Source: Dissophora ornata
Taxonomy: Eukaryota; Mortierellomycota; Mortierellomycetes; Mortierellales; Mortierellaceae
Direction of reading: 5' to 3'
NCBI GenBank assembly: GCA_025201705.1
Contig: MU616844.1
Location: forward strand, 2,533 to 37,057
Length of the DNA: 34,525 bases
Shown: piece after piece, positions 1 to 11,559 of the stretch
Layout of the letters: each line of letters opens with the position of its first letter
How positions within the stretch are numbered: the stretch's first letter is position 1
Made by a program: the position numbers and the translations under genes
The notes under the pieces: generated by a model
Seen by the model: the letters and a program-made list of their open reading frames with translations, nothing else
Told to the model about the DNA's origin: nothing
Databases searched by the model: none

Positions 1-108
1 AGGAGAGCCGGGTAGGGAGGAGAGTCGGGTAGGGAGGAGATCCAGGGTAGCTAGGATAGCCAGTGTAGCTAGGATAGCCAAGGTAGCTAGGATAGCCAGG
101 TCAGGGTA
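1..108. repeat. short tandem repeats at left edge
   Basis: Two related purine-rich minisatellites sit side by side. First come about two copies of a 17-bp unit (gggtagggaggagagtc and a variant), then three copies of an about 18-bp unit built on gtagctaggatagcca. The array may continue off the left edge. A decaying version (agtcaggatag, agttagaatag) runs on to about position 145. No coding signal is seen in it. Confidence 0.8.
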
Positions 109-686
109 GTCAGGATAGAAGTTGCAGTTAGAATAGTCAGAGGAGTAGAGTGGAGTAGATTGTCGCCAATGATACTGACATGTCTTCTTTTTAACATAGG
201 TGGAACACCATGGCTTGCGACCTGCTCGCGGTGTGTTCTGCACAGCCCATCTTCCTGTCATGGGAAGAGAAGCTGACTGACGGCAAGCCAATCCTTTCTT
301 CTTTCGAGAAGATAGGAATTAAAAAACAATTTCGATTGGACAGAGCTTTTTTCTGACTTTTGTTCGCCTTCAGAGACGCGTCTGATAATTTGATGCGCTC
401 GATTGTGCAGGTTCTGGTCGAGTAATTCTGAAAGAATGACCAATTCTTTTGTTGTGTTGCGGTACCAATTACTCTGCTTTTTTACTGCAGGCCCTTGTTA
501 AAAACGAGCAATGCTTGTAGAGATGTTATAGTTGTACTACCCAAGGGACTATTGAACAAATACCTGGGGAACATGTCCAGATTCTCATCTGATTCACCTA
601 CTCCACGGCCTCAGATCCCATCACAAACAATGTTCGACACATATAAGTTATAATCGTCTCAGATGCAAGTTACAATATATATCTCC
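109..686. other. intergenic, 3' flank of the Cyk3-like gene
   Basis: No gene is supported here. A 48-codon plus-strand reading frame (ATG at 210, TGA at 354-356) follows an acceptor-like ttttaacatag ending at 199, so it could be the last exon of a gene starting left of the window. Its peptide matches nothing I recognise, and I do not call it. The part next to 687 should hold the 3' UTR of the minus-strand gene. Confidence 0.5.
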
Positions 687-3600
687 CTAGACGCACTTCC
701 AAGAGGCAATAACAACCCCACCCGTTCCTTCTCTGCCCACTCGGGTTTTTCCTCCATCATCCATCCGCACACACTCCCAGATACCTCTCTCTTTCACTTC
801 AACTTGAGCCTCATGGCACTGTCTCAATGGATCGTACACAAGTTTGTAAATCCGGTTCGTCTGTGTCCTCAGCACCAATCGTTCAGGTCGTGGGATTGCG
901 ATCCCACTGCCTCCCACTCCAGAGCCTGCAGTTGCACCATTCAAGGACCCACCGCCATGAATGCCCATCGAAGATGCTGAGGTCATCGATGATGATGAAT
1001 TCATCCGGAAGTGATTCTGAACAACCTGGTATGGATGATTCTTGCCCTCGCTTCCTCGGAGTGTACCCATGTTTACTGCTGATGACAGTGGTAGTCCCGA
1101 CAAAGTTTGTGCGCTGACGTTGATCGAGTTGGTTCCCCGCAACGTATGTGCACCACTTATATGTGGTCTGAAGACCGGGTTCATCGACGACGATCCTCTT
1201 GCCAAGGATCTGAAATGCCGAGGCGAAGTATTAGACATCGTGTTTGCTGACCCAGATGAAATGGCAGAGTTGTTGATTCCTCCTCCTCCTCCTCCACCCC
1301 CTGCCGCAATGAAAGCTTCATGTTCGGCGATAGAGATCGCGTTAACGGAGGCGACCGTGGCCTGAGTCTCTGCGGCGAGCGACAGGATGCTGAACCTGTA
1401 GGTATGTGGATAGTACAGTAGCTCGGACTGTGGTGCCTTGACGTAAAACTCGTAGGGAGAGAAGTGTGGCAGGACAAAGTTGAAGGGAGTCCTGGGGACT
1501 GAACCTGTGTGTCGAATCGGAAGTGTGAGAGCCAAGGAATATGGCGTCGCATCGCTCGGTGCCTATATGGATACAATATAACAGTGAGATCAGGGCCAAA
1601 AGAATGAAGATATAATGACGCGAATAGCTGATTACAACGAGTGTCCTTACGTGTTCGACCTTTCGTCCAGCATAAATATGCAAAACACCCTTTCGGACTC
1701 CTCCAGTACCCAAAACTGTCTCGGTCGGTAGGACAGCCTTAATCTTTGCGATTCTGATACCTGTGCAGTAGTGTGACAGGTGCGGCCTGCTGCTGGAGGC
1801 TGAAATCGACGCCCCAGTGGAAGGCCCAATGCTGACTACGTTGAGCGGGGATGATCCGGGCCCAAGGGGCGATGGCTGGCTGTGCCCCTGTTGCGGTTGT
1901 TGTTGCTGCTGCTGCTGTTGAGCCTGTAACTGTCGGTATGGATTCCAAATCATGACCTGGGCAAGCGCGCGCTTTCTAATCACTTTGCCCTCTGCGGTCA
2001 TGACCTCAACTTCTGCTCTCAGTTCGATCCCTTCACCACAGCCTCTGCCCAAGCAATCGCCTCCGAATAGTCCGGAGAAAGGTCCAACTCCTCCTCCTCC
2101 TGTATTTGAGGCTACCGCTCCATGCCCACCCATCATGCCATTCATCGATCCAGCAGGGAAGGTTCCGCATCCGTCGATTCGAAGAACCACCTCGATGGGC
2201 TCGTCGTCCTTGATATCCAACTTTGTGTGCCTCTTAAAGTCTGGCAGACTCAGTCCAAAGTCGAAGAATGCTGGTCGAACAAATGGAAGTTGCAAAAATA
2301 TTTGCGGAGGTATCAGTGGGGAGATATATTGGTAAGTCAAAAACGTCGGGAAATGAGATAGGGCCAGGTCCGTTGGCGAAGCAAGGAAATAGAACGACGA
2401 GGCCACCTGTGGCCGGTTCGGGTAGTGTGCTGGATGGAAGGGCGATGCCAGACAACAGTCGATGAAACGGTAGGTACCATCGATCCGGATAACGTTCCAC
2501 GCGTGGTTAGGCGGAGGCATGTCTTTAGAAAAGACATCCATGGGGCCTTTGATGTATCCCTTGACAACACCTACATCTTCAATCCCCGCCGCAAGCGCCA
2601 TTTCTGCAAACAAGTTAGCAAAACCCTCGCCAGTCTTGCAAATCCTATTGGCGAGTACATCTTTCGCTAGTTCTGGGGTATCTTCCTGTAAGAAACTGCG
2701 GGCGTACTCCTCGACACCTGTCATGAACACAGAGGCAGGTGGGGGTGAGCGAAGATTTGGCGACTCGCCTGCTGCCACGTTGTCGGTATTGCAATCCCCG
2801 TTTGCCATTGCACTCAGTGCCGCCATATGGTCGCCAGCAGGTCCAAGCTTGTATCGTCCGCCGGAGACATCCCGAGTAGGTCCACCTTCCAGTCGAATGT
2901 TCTCACTGACCCACACGAACAGGACTCGAAGCTTCGACAGAGGCGACTTTGAATAAGGCCGGGTTAGATACTTTTGCGACAATAACTGTGGAGTCATATG
3001 CGGTCCACGCTGGTTAACGTTCCTGGCAACTTTGTCGACTTGCACAAACGTGTTGGGTCCGAAGTCGAGCGTGTTGTTTCCAACCCCTCCAACTCCTCCT
3101 TGCACTGCAGGAGTATCTCTCATCACTTGACATTTTCTGTGAACTTCAAAAGGATCCAGATCTTGTGGACTCTCTGATGCTCCCTCTGCTGTTGATGTCG
3201 ATGAAAAGAAAGGCTTTTCTTTTCCGGGTTCTGGCGAATTGACACGCTTCAGACTCTTTTGCATCTCGATCCAAGCGAAATGCTCGCTCTTGTTCCGTAG
3301 TTCGTCTTCGTCTGCTACCTTCTTTGGATTCAGGATCTGCTTGAATGCTCGCATCAAGGTCGTTTTCGGCTTTTTGGCTGTGTACATGCCCAAGGACTTG
3401 AGGTCTTCTAGCTGCTCGTCTTCTGTTGACGATCTGGCCGAATACATTACAGCTTCTGAGTCGGTGCTGGAGCTGGAATCGGCTGAAAATTTCCTGGCCG
3501 TGGATGTGGACACTGTCATGAAGGCATTTGGAGGCATCCGTGCAGTGGAGTTCTTTCGTCCGTAACCCCTTCCACCAAATACTGATGTCCCAGACATGGA

Positions 3601-5732
3601 GGTGTCAGTGCTCGTAGGTGTCCCTGTTCCCGCTGAACTTGAGGCAGGAGGTGAAGTCGGAAGTCCTTGGTGAACAGGGGTAGAAGCGTCACTCATTGTC
3701 GGTGAGCTGTTTATTGGCGAGCTTCGATCTGTTCCGTAGGTGACGGCAGACTGAGGCCGTGCCCAGAGTTTTGGGATTACGATACTAGGGCTCGGCCCCC
3801 GTAGATCTATAGACTTGCGTCTCATAGAGACCGGACGTGCTTGATGTTGCTTTTGTTGATCCTGAGCCTGCTGCGGCTGGTGATCGTAATCGGGCCTGAG
3901 ATATACTTGACTCAAACTGCGACCATGGCCTCGTCCCTGACTCGAACTTGACTTTGGTTGGTCAAGCGCACTCTGGGACCGATTGTGCCTGGATAGATTC
4001 TCCGAAGATAGCTCAGAATGAGCAATAGAGTACATCATCTGTTGGTGAGGGTGCTGTTGAAGAGCTGAGGCGCCCATGCTGGCAATGCTATGTCTATGTG
4101 TAGACGGATTCTGATGATAAGCACTGTGCTGAAGTGGAGTTGATGTAATGTTCTGCGACCCGCTATTATTGTGTCCGGATCCCGGCGCGCCAGCGACGTA
4201 GTATGGTATCTGCTGTGATGTATGAATACCGGAAAGGGCCTCGTATTGACCCGGTCCAAACTGTTGTGAGCAACACTCGGCCGATGAGCGTGGCATCATT
4301 CCTGGCTGAAAAAACTGCGGGTCTTCCGAGTAACTGTTTTGGACATACTGAGGCTCCTGTTTAGATGGGTTTAAATAGTCTCCGTATCCTAGCGCAAACG
4401 GACCCCCTCGTGGCAGGTACGAGGCGCTCCTGGACCCAGGCACGCTTCTCGCCCCTTGACCACCGGAGTCCTGCATACGTACTTCACCCGCATTAATGGC
4501 GACATGTGCTTGATATGGATCTTGCTGGTCTGGTTGCTGCTGTGCATCTCCCACCAAGTTGGGCATAGAATAGCGGTTAGAGACCTGTCTTGGACTGGCT
4601 GCATGTGCTGGTGACAAGGCCGTGCTCGGACAGGACGGATTCAGCAATGCAGAGTTGGTGCTGTTGCGTCGTTGTTCTGCAACGTATCTGGAATTGTAGA
4701 CGGTTTTGTTCGCGATTTCTGTGGTCTCTGCCTGCGCCTCAGAGGTCGGAGTCGATGTTGGGAATGCGCCTGGTATACTGGTACAGAGACCCGAGTCCCC
4801 AAACATTGCCTGTGGATTCTTTCGCGAGCTTGCTAATTATGTTTGTGGTTTTCCTCAGTTCGAATTAGTGGAAAGATAAATATAGTCGGATGCACCAAAG
4901 AACGCCTTGTTTTCACACACAAGATTGCGGTGGCAGAAATTGCAATTACCACCAAGAGAGGCGCTCGAGGCACTCAGGGGCCCTGGAAATGGTATGGAGG
5001 TTGTGCTGGCCGCCGGGTTCTTGACCAGAAGGGTATTGACGGGCTTACGTTTTGTGAATTTTGTACCGTCGACGATGCTTTGTCTGGAGTGCTGTCGTTG
5101 GTGACCTTTCGGTTTTGATGGGGACAATGGGCTGTCCAGGGAATCATCGCTCTCGTTCCTGGGTGGGGTGTGGTAACAGGAATGTCAATCGGACGCACGT
5201 CATTGGCTGGGCCTGATATTTTTGGTGACACGGTGAGAGGGACGGACGAAGGAGAAGGGGGGAACTTACATGAGCTCGACAAAGTTGGAGGGAAAGTTGC
5301 CGTAGATTCCATCAGGCACCAATGTGCCTTTCCACCATCCACCATCTATTATAGCAGGGATTGTGGCATGGGGAAGGGATGAATGTTAGCCTTGCGGCAG
5401 TAAAGGAAAACGTCGTCGATGTGATGCATCATAGGTTTGTGTTCCGTGGGAAGCGCGTCCTACCATTGTCGTGAACTTTGATGATATCACCTAGAAAACA
5501 GGCACACAAAAATTGTCAGTACCCCCTGCGTTGTCTTATCAATTCTCGATCAGGAAGACAGGAATGGAATGCTCATTCATTTATACCACATTCATTCAGC
5601 CAAGTTGAATGCGATGACCAAGAGCGGGCAGCTGTTACCTTTATTCAGAGTCAAATCATCCTCTTCTCTAGCCATATACGCATAAATGACTCTGACTGTG
5701 CAGACCACGGGGAGTACTTGCTCAAACATCAT
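687..5732 (-). CDS. CYK3: Cyk3-like cytokinesis protein (SH3 + transglutaminase-like domain)
   Basis: Six exons on the minus strand: 5732-5639, 5490-5464 (a 27-nt microexon), 5345-5270, 5158-4950, 4832-1651 and 1562-687. All junctions keep phase with GT...AG ends, giving about 1,487 aa. Exons 1-3 assemble a complete SH3 domain (about residues 12-64) with ALYDY-like AYMAREEDDL, the tryptophan pair GGWWKG and the end GNFPSNFVEL. A long Ser/Pro/Gln-rich, probably disordered linker follows to about residue 620. The transglutaminase-like fold (about 855-945) has TGEGFANLFAEMALAAG, then NHAWNVIRIDG and YRFIDCC. His and Asp of the triad are present, but Gly stands where the catalytic Cys is expected, so it is probably non-enzymatic, as I recall for yeast Cyk3. 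A polyQ run lies near 1111 and a polyG run near 1285. The family acts at the division site in septum formation with chitin synthase and IQGAP partners. Either of two adjacent ATGs (5732 or 5729) could be the start. Confidence 0.85.
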
Positions 5733-6963
5733 GCTTGACAGTCAAAACAAAGAGGGACTGAGAGAGTGAGGATATGAGGTCCTGAAGAACAGCGAAACTG
5801 TGGATGTGGAGAAGTCAGGGCAAAATTATCTGTGTGTGGTGTGTGGTGTGAAGACGTGCGGTAAAAAAGAAGTGTGGGATCGCTGAGAGACGAAGGAAAC
5901 GAGAGAGAGACAAAGAGGAAAAGAGAGGGAGGGAGAGAAGGCAAGGAGAGGGGGGCGATCGAAGGAGTAATGTAGCAGGTGCCGGCGAATGATGGTTCGA
6001 TGGCGTAAGGATCTGTTAACCCTAGGGGAGGCGAGGGGCAAGACGTCAAGGGCGACAGAAAAGTAGGCACAGGATGATATGCTTAGGTTTTGTTCCTAGT
6101 GGAGCGCAGCAGCCAGGGGTGAATAGTGGTAAGAATGGGAAGTGTGACGAGTAGGTCAGGTATCACCGGAGGACGCGGAGACCGAACAGAAATGGCAGCA
6201 GGTGCAGAGAGGAGGGGTGCCACAGCGTAGATGTGATGTAGTGTGTGAAGTAAATCGTTGTAAATGTGGTAAGTATGGCATGTAGTATAAAGATGGTTCG
6301 GGACCACAGGCAAGAAGAACCGAAAGGGAGGAGTGTCCTCAGCAACGATAGCGTTAGCAAAAATGCAAATAAAAAGAGCGAGTGTGTGCAGGAGAGGATC
6401 GATGATCTGTCTACGACGGCTTCGTCGTTTTGCTTCGTGTTATCGCATGGGTGGGTTTGTGGTTTTGTGATATCGCCCATGACAAAGGACAGGACAAGCC
6501 AGAATGCATACGCACAAGAGCAAGTCGAAGTCATGCATCGGCCGAGATTTTTTTTTCTTTTGCCTGCTGGACCAGATTCTGATATTGAGCAGCAAACAGG
6601 TCTCCGCAGCCCGATGCGTGTTCTTGGGCCAGAAAGGAACTTTTCTTTAATGGCGTAAGATCAATGGCGGCGAGTCCAGCGACTTGGGTGTGGCGCACAA
6701 AACGCGTGCATGTTTGCAAGAACTTCTGACAGATGATGTTTTACATGTCACAGCAACCAGTTGACCACTGTGCGTTCCCCTTGATTAGGCGAAGCACATC
6801 GCTCAGTTATCTCCTCGCAGACGCGTTTCTGTTTGTGCCACCTGCTGCTCAGACTATGGAAGGTCATGTTGTCTTTGACACATACATACAACGCAAAATG
6901 ATCATTTTGTATTAGTCCTTGAATCTAACATGCGCAAGCTTTAAAATATAAACAATGCTCTAA
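5733..6963. other. intergenic: 5' flank of Cyk3-like gene, 3' flank of ABC-F gene
   Basis: No gene is supported in these 1.2 kb. From about 5,860 to 5,960 the plus strand is strongly purine-rich (gagagagaca, gggagggaga), so the minus strand carries a CT-rich tract just upstream of the Cyk3-like start, as is common in fungal promoters. The open frames seen here on both strands are low-complexity products of that bias. Confidence 0.5.
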
Positions 6964-9830
6964 TTATACAGGACGGCCGGCTCCGCTACGCATGCCCTTT
7001 TTGTTTTCGGCGACCACAGTCTTCACATACTGGTCTACGCCTCCCTCCAGTCTATGCATCTTGCCACCCTTAATACGGTATACAACACCAGCTTCCTCCT
7101 GCGCCCTCAGCACCTCCTCATCATCCTCATCATCATCCTCGTCCTCATCGTCATCCTCGCACACGGCCTTGACAAAGTAAGCGTCGTGAGAAACTAGCAC
7201 CACAGCACCCGTGAACTCCTTGAGTGCCACAATCAACCCCTGGATTGTCGCCATATCCAAATGATTAGTGATTTCGTCCAGCAAAAGCACCTGCGGACCA
7301 TCATGGACACAGATCGCCAAGGCGACACGAGCCTTCTGTCCTCCAGACAATGTTGACATCGGCAAAACCGCACATTGTCCTACTACTCCAAACGATCCAA
7401 GGTACTTGCGCGCCATGGCCTGCGTCTTATACTCCTCCGGAAATGTGTCTATCAGGTACTGCATTGCCGACTTTGTCGAGTATCCGTCCAACTTGTCGAC
7501 GTTGTGCTGTGAGTAATACCCAATCTTAACCAAGGACGAAAATCGTTCGACTGTCCCTGAGGTTGGGTTAATATCGCCGGCAAGAAGGGACATCATAGTG
7601 GATTTTCCGCACCCATTTGGTCCGAGAAGGGCAATCCTTGAAGAGTGGTGAAGAGAAAGACTGACGTTCTGGATAACAGGCCCCGACTTTCTTTCTGCGG
7701 CGCCTGGGTAGGAGAACGTGACGTTATTGAGAGAAATAAGGGTGGTTGGATTGCCTCGGAGCTCTTTGGGCATCGGCAAGGGGATTGTCACTGGCGGCTC
7801 TGGAACCTCCCTTTCGACAGAAACGCCCATCTTCAAGTGGTAGCCGGCGTAGTAAGACTGTTTCAAGCGCTTGCCATTCTCCAGCTTATTGTGGCCTGCT
7901 AATCTATCGAGTTTCTAGTAAATGAAATAAAAGACCGTGTCAAAACTCGAAAACTTTCATAAAGCGTAGAGAGCAAGATGGTAGCCATCGAAAGAGAGAA
8001 GAGGGGTATTAAGCAAGGCTCTAGTGTACCTTTTGACGAGAGGCAATAACACCACCTCGCTTGTCATCGCCAGTCTTGTGCATGATAGAGCGCTGTTTGT
8101 TGATACTGTCCTGGACATATTTCCTCTTCTTCTCCAGGGCTAGTGCGATTCTGTCTTTCATTTTAGCCTTGTCTTCCATCTTCATCTCATATTCGTCGTA
8201 GTTTCCAGGGAAATAATCCAGCCTGTGATCTCGAAGTCGAATAATCTCTTGGGAGACTGTGTTCAAAAAGTTGCGGTCATGAGAGACAACAACGACGGTT
8301 TGATCTTCATTCAGGTTTTCAATGAGATAGTTCTGGAGCCAGATAATGGCGGGCAAGTCCAAATGGCTAAGTTATTCAATAACCAACCGGAAAGTGTCAG
8401 CTTATGAAGCAAATAAAAGTCTCATAGGATAATAAGCAAGTCAGCATAATACCATAGCAAACAACATACTTGGTAGGCTCGTCCAACAAGAGCAAGTCCG
8501 GCTTTAAGAAAAGAGCCTGTGCGAGAGCGATCCTCATCTTCCAGCCTCCAGAGAACTGTTTGATGGGTAGGTCCTGATTTGCAGCCGTGAATCCAAGACC
8601 TTTGAGCAACTCACGTGCCCTTGCCTCTGCAGAATCCGCCTCGATCTGCTGCAGCTTGTTGTAAACAGACTCTAGCATCTCGTGCCCTCGGTTGAGAACA
8701 TCTAACGCAGGCTCCACACCCTCAATTGGTACTGCCTCAAATGCTTCTGCTGCTGCCTTCTCCTCAGCTTCGACAACAAGAAGCTCCTCACGGGCATCAG
8801 CTCCACGCTTACCACTCCTGCGGATAGCAAGTTTTTGCTGGGCAGCAAGCTTGACTTTCATGCGCTCCCACTCCAGCTTTTTGATACTCTTCACTAATTG
8901 CTTCGGGTACTTGTTAATGGCTTGCTGAAGCAACTTCGATTCCGCCATGAGCAATGTTCGTTCCGTGTCCGCCTTGAGTACAGTCTCGACCACAGTCTGA
9001 TCTTCTGGTGTCTCTGATGGCAGTTGTTCAATGTAGAGAGTCCTGAGATTTAAGGGGAATCCGATCAATTGACCGTAACCGATTGCCTTAAGTAATGTCG
9101 ATTTTCCTGTTCCATTACGTCCGATGAGTCCATACATGGTACCAGATTTGAACCAAAGTCGGGTATCCTTGAGGAGAGGCCGCTCACCAATATTGATGTT
9201 GACTTGCTTAAGATCCACCTCCTTGGACAGAGTCTCAATCGTTTCTTCGTGGAAGCGCGATTGCTGCGAATAGGCCTCGACAATCGCAGCTCCGCCCACA
9301 AATGCGTCCTTTCCGATAATAGGCGAAGCTCCTCCTGCGCTACTGGATTCCGTTGCGTCTGAGGAAGGAACAGTCGGTGATGACGAAGACTTTGCCGCCA
9401 ACTTTTTGGAGGCCTTGGACAGCTTGACAGGCTTGGACTTGAGGGGCTTCTTCGATGTCGCTGATGATGATCCGGACCGCTGCTCCTGACGCTTCTCATC
9501 CGATCCGCTAGAGTCACCGCCGTCGTCATTGCCCTGATCCTTGACAGAGAGATTTTCGAGGGCAGCGTCGATCTTGGTAAGGGTGTTTGAGTCAGAATCG
9601 GCGGTTTTAATGTTGGTGGCAAATTGATCCTGGAGCGAGGCGTAAACGGTATCGATGGCAGCGTCGTCAAGTCCTGCGTCAACGAGGAAGTGTTCTGTAT
9701 CTTCCCTCAAGGCAGTGAGGGATGCGAAGGACTGCCCGTCAATGATGGAGGAGAGGTACTCCTGGATATCATCATCGAACGTGACACCAGCAGGCAGTCG
9801 CGCGAAGAAGGTCTTGGAAGAGACAGGCAT
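6964..9830 (-). CDS. ABC-F family ATPase with two nucleotide-binding domains
   Basis: Three exons: 9830-8470, 8366-8030 and 7914-6964. Introns of 103 and 115 bp join in phase, giving 882 aa. An N-terminal helical region (about residues 15-60, FDDDIQEYLSSIIDGQSF) resembles the PWI-like N-terminus of GCN20/ABCF3, then a Lys/Ser-rich linker. NBD1 has Walker A GRNGTGKST at 237-245, signature FSGGW near 422 and Walker B LLLLDEPTNHLD, which is split by intron 1. NBD2 has GPNGCGKST near 664, LSGGQ near 753 and LLLDEITNHLD near 777. No membrane segments are seen, as expected for ABC-F proteins, which work on ribosomes or translation factors in the cytosol. Two oddities: Ile replaces Pro in the second DEPT box, and an acidic run (about 20 Asp/Glu) follows the H-loop of NBD2. 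The frame is open upstream to an ATG at 10145, but CT-rich leader-like DNA before 9830 favours the start given. GCN20-like is the best guess for the subgroup. Confidence 0.88.
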
Positions 9831-10233
9831 GTTGAACGGAGTGTTGAGGGAAGGGGGGTGGATATAGATATCTGGAGAAGGGCGCCTGGGTGGATAGTGC
9901 GTTGAGACGCGTTCAAATTTTGTGGAATGCGGGAACCAGGTTTGACCATGCAGAAGATTGAGATGGCTGTGTGCCTTTCTTTTTATTTGACTAAATGCCT
10001 TAGGAAAAGCAGTCCCCCGCAGTAGGAGATTCTCCAGTCGCTCCATTCCACGCAGTTTGGGTTTTGGCTCAATTGATGATTTCTCCAAAGGCACATCCGT
10101 GCGCCTGTTGAATATTGTTATTAAAAACCGATCGACCGTTTGCATGCTGCAACTTTAATTATCGTATTGTAAGTATTGGTATCATTATATACAAGCTTGT
10201 TCTCGTACGACAGGAGGCTATCATCACAGCGAT
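9831..10233. promoter_or_regulatory. 5' flank and leader of the ABC-F gene
   Basis: The minus strand just upstream of the chosen ATG is pyrimidine-rich (ccccccttccctcaacactc), which fits a fungal 5' UTR. The same frame stays open for 105 codons up to an ATG at 10145, so a longer N-terminus cannot be excluded from sequence alone. The next gene on this strand ends at 10234. Confidence 0.45.
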
Positions 10234-11559
10234 CTACGCCAAGAGATGGGCCTTATTCCTTCCATCAAGAGATTGTCGGCGCATCGTATCGACACAACTA
10301 GACTCTGTGACTGATGTTGTTGACGATGCCTCAGAGATGGAGGTCCGGTGGACATACGGTCGCTCCGCCCCAATGCCCTTGTCGCGGTTGACCACGTTCT
10401 GGAACGCAATCAGGACTTCAGTCGGTTGTGTCCTCGGAAGTTGGGTCGAGTCGCCGAGCATCTTGATCTCGACATCGACAAACAGCGGGTACTAATTTTG
10501 GTCATCCGTGAAAGAAAATCGCGGCGCAACGTGTTAGAGAAAATGGATGATTGCTGTCGAAGATCACGCGAACAAACAGTTCAACTAGCAAAAATAAAAA
10601 CAAACTGCACATACATCTTGATAAAACTCGTCGGCACCTAGATGTACGATTGTCTCGTCATCACAGCAGGCGTCTAGCATAAATACATGTCCACAGCGGA
10701 TGTGGATATACGCCTGGGAGATTCCCGTCCAAACTTTGGGGTCTGCCTTCAGATAGCTCTCGATCGACTGAACTGAACTTTGGATGCTGTCTTCGAGGAC
10801 TGGAATGGAGTCCGAGATTGTGGGCTCAACCAGTTTCTTGGTCAGCCAGGATTCGAGAAGACGGCAGATAACGTTCGTCTTGGCGCTGCCATGGGATGCG
10901 AGATGAGGGATCTGGTTCATTGTAAAAATAAAAAACGAGTAAGCGGCTTAGTCTCGCTTTTCATGCTACTGCGTAGCTATTGAAGAACAGAAAGAGAAAA
11001 GACAACAATGACTTACAGCAAGGAAACCACCACCACGTCCGATGCCATCAAAAAAGTAGGTGGACCGGATGGTCGAAACACTCTTCCAGTAGTCTTGGTC
11101 AACCTTGTTCAGAAAGAAGGCGTAGCTCTCGCGATCCTCCTTGGGCTGATTCATCGAGATGTTGCCCGAAAATGTGAATCCCAAGGAAGGAATGCTACTT
11201 GAAGATCGCTGCTGCAGAGGGGACGCCATGCTTGGTGCAGATGATGGATGACAGAGTGTCGACATTTCGTGATCTTGCTGTTGTTGTTTGCTGCGATTAT
11301 GGCGAGGATGTTGCTGCGTGGAGCTATTCTCCGGTCTGCGATATCTGGAGGAGAAGATACCATTGAGGTCATCATGGTAGTGGGATTCGAGCTCGCTCAC
11401 ATCCACATCCGCATCATCCTCATATCCGAGGTAAGGCGTCAATGGTGGTGATGGGATATTGATGGCAGCAGATATAGCTTGTCTTGAGCCCTGCTGCCCT
11501 GTGATCAATTCGGAGGATGGGTGCGATGCAGTCTTGGCAGTAATTGCCACGGCAGAACT
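10234..11559 (-). CDS. unrecognised conserved-looking protein, three exons, 5' end unresolved
   Basis: Three exons join in phase with good splice sites: up to 11017 (GTAAGT donor), 10911-10615 and 10491-10234 (introns of 105 and 123 bp). From the first in-frame ATG (11265) the product is 267 aa, but coding-like sequence extends upstream to about 11559, where acceptor-like AGs occur. The N-terminal part is Ser/Pro/Gln-rich and probably disordered. The C-terminal about 210 residues look folded, with RESYAFFLNKVDQDYWKSVS, a Gly-rich DGIGRGGGFLA, a helical stretch IESYLKADPKVWTGISQAYI and YPLFVDVEIKML. I do not recognise the family. An ATG at 11650 opens another frame encoding a hydrophobic segment (ILSLSAGFVAIMYFCNVF) that runs into an AAATAAA tract. 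A one-base difference there would fuse this possible membrane anchor to the body of the protein. Confidence 0.6.

Noticed and set aside
210..356. 48-codon plus-strand frame after an acceptor-like ttttaacatag
   Set aside because: It might be a last exon of a gene to the left, but it is too short and unrecognised to call.
663..1365. Plus-strand frames of about 100 codons near the left end
   Set aside because: They are antisense to the last exon of the Cyk3-like gene, which has matching splice phase and conserved domains.
5729..6660. Several 70-130-codon frames upstream of the Cyk3-like gene
   Set aside because: They are Ser/Leu/Pro- or Lys/Glu-rich products of a CT/GA-rich promoter tract, overlap each other on both strands and show no motif.
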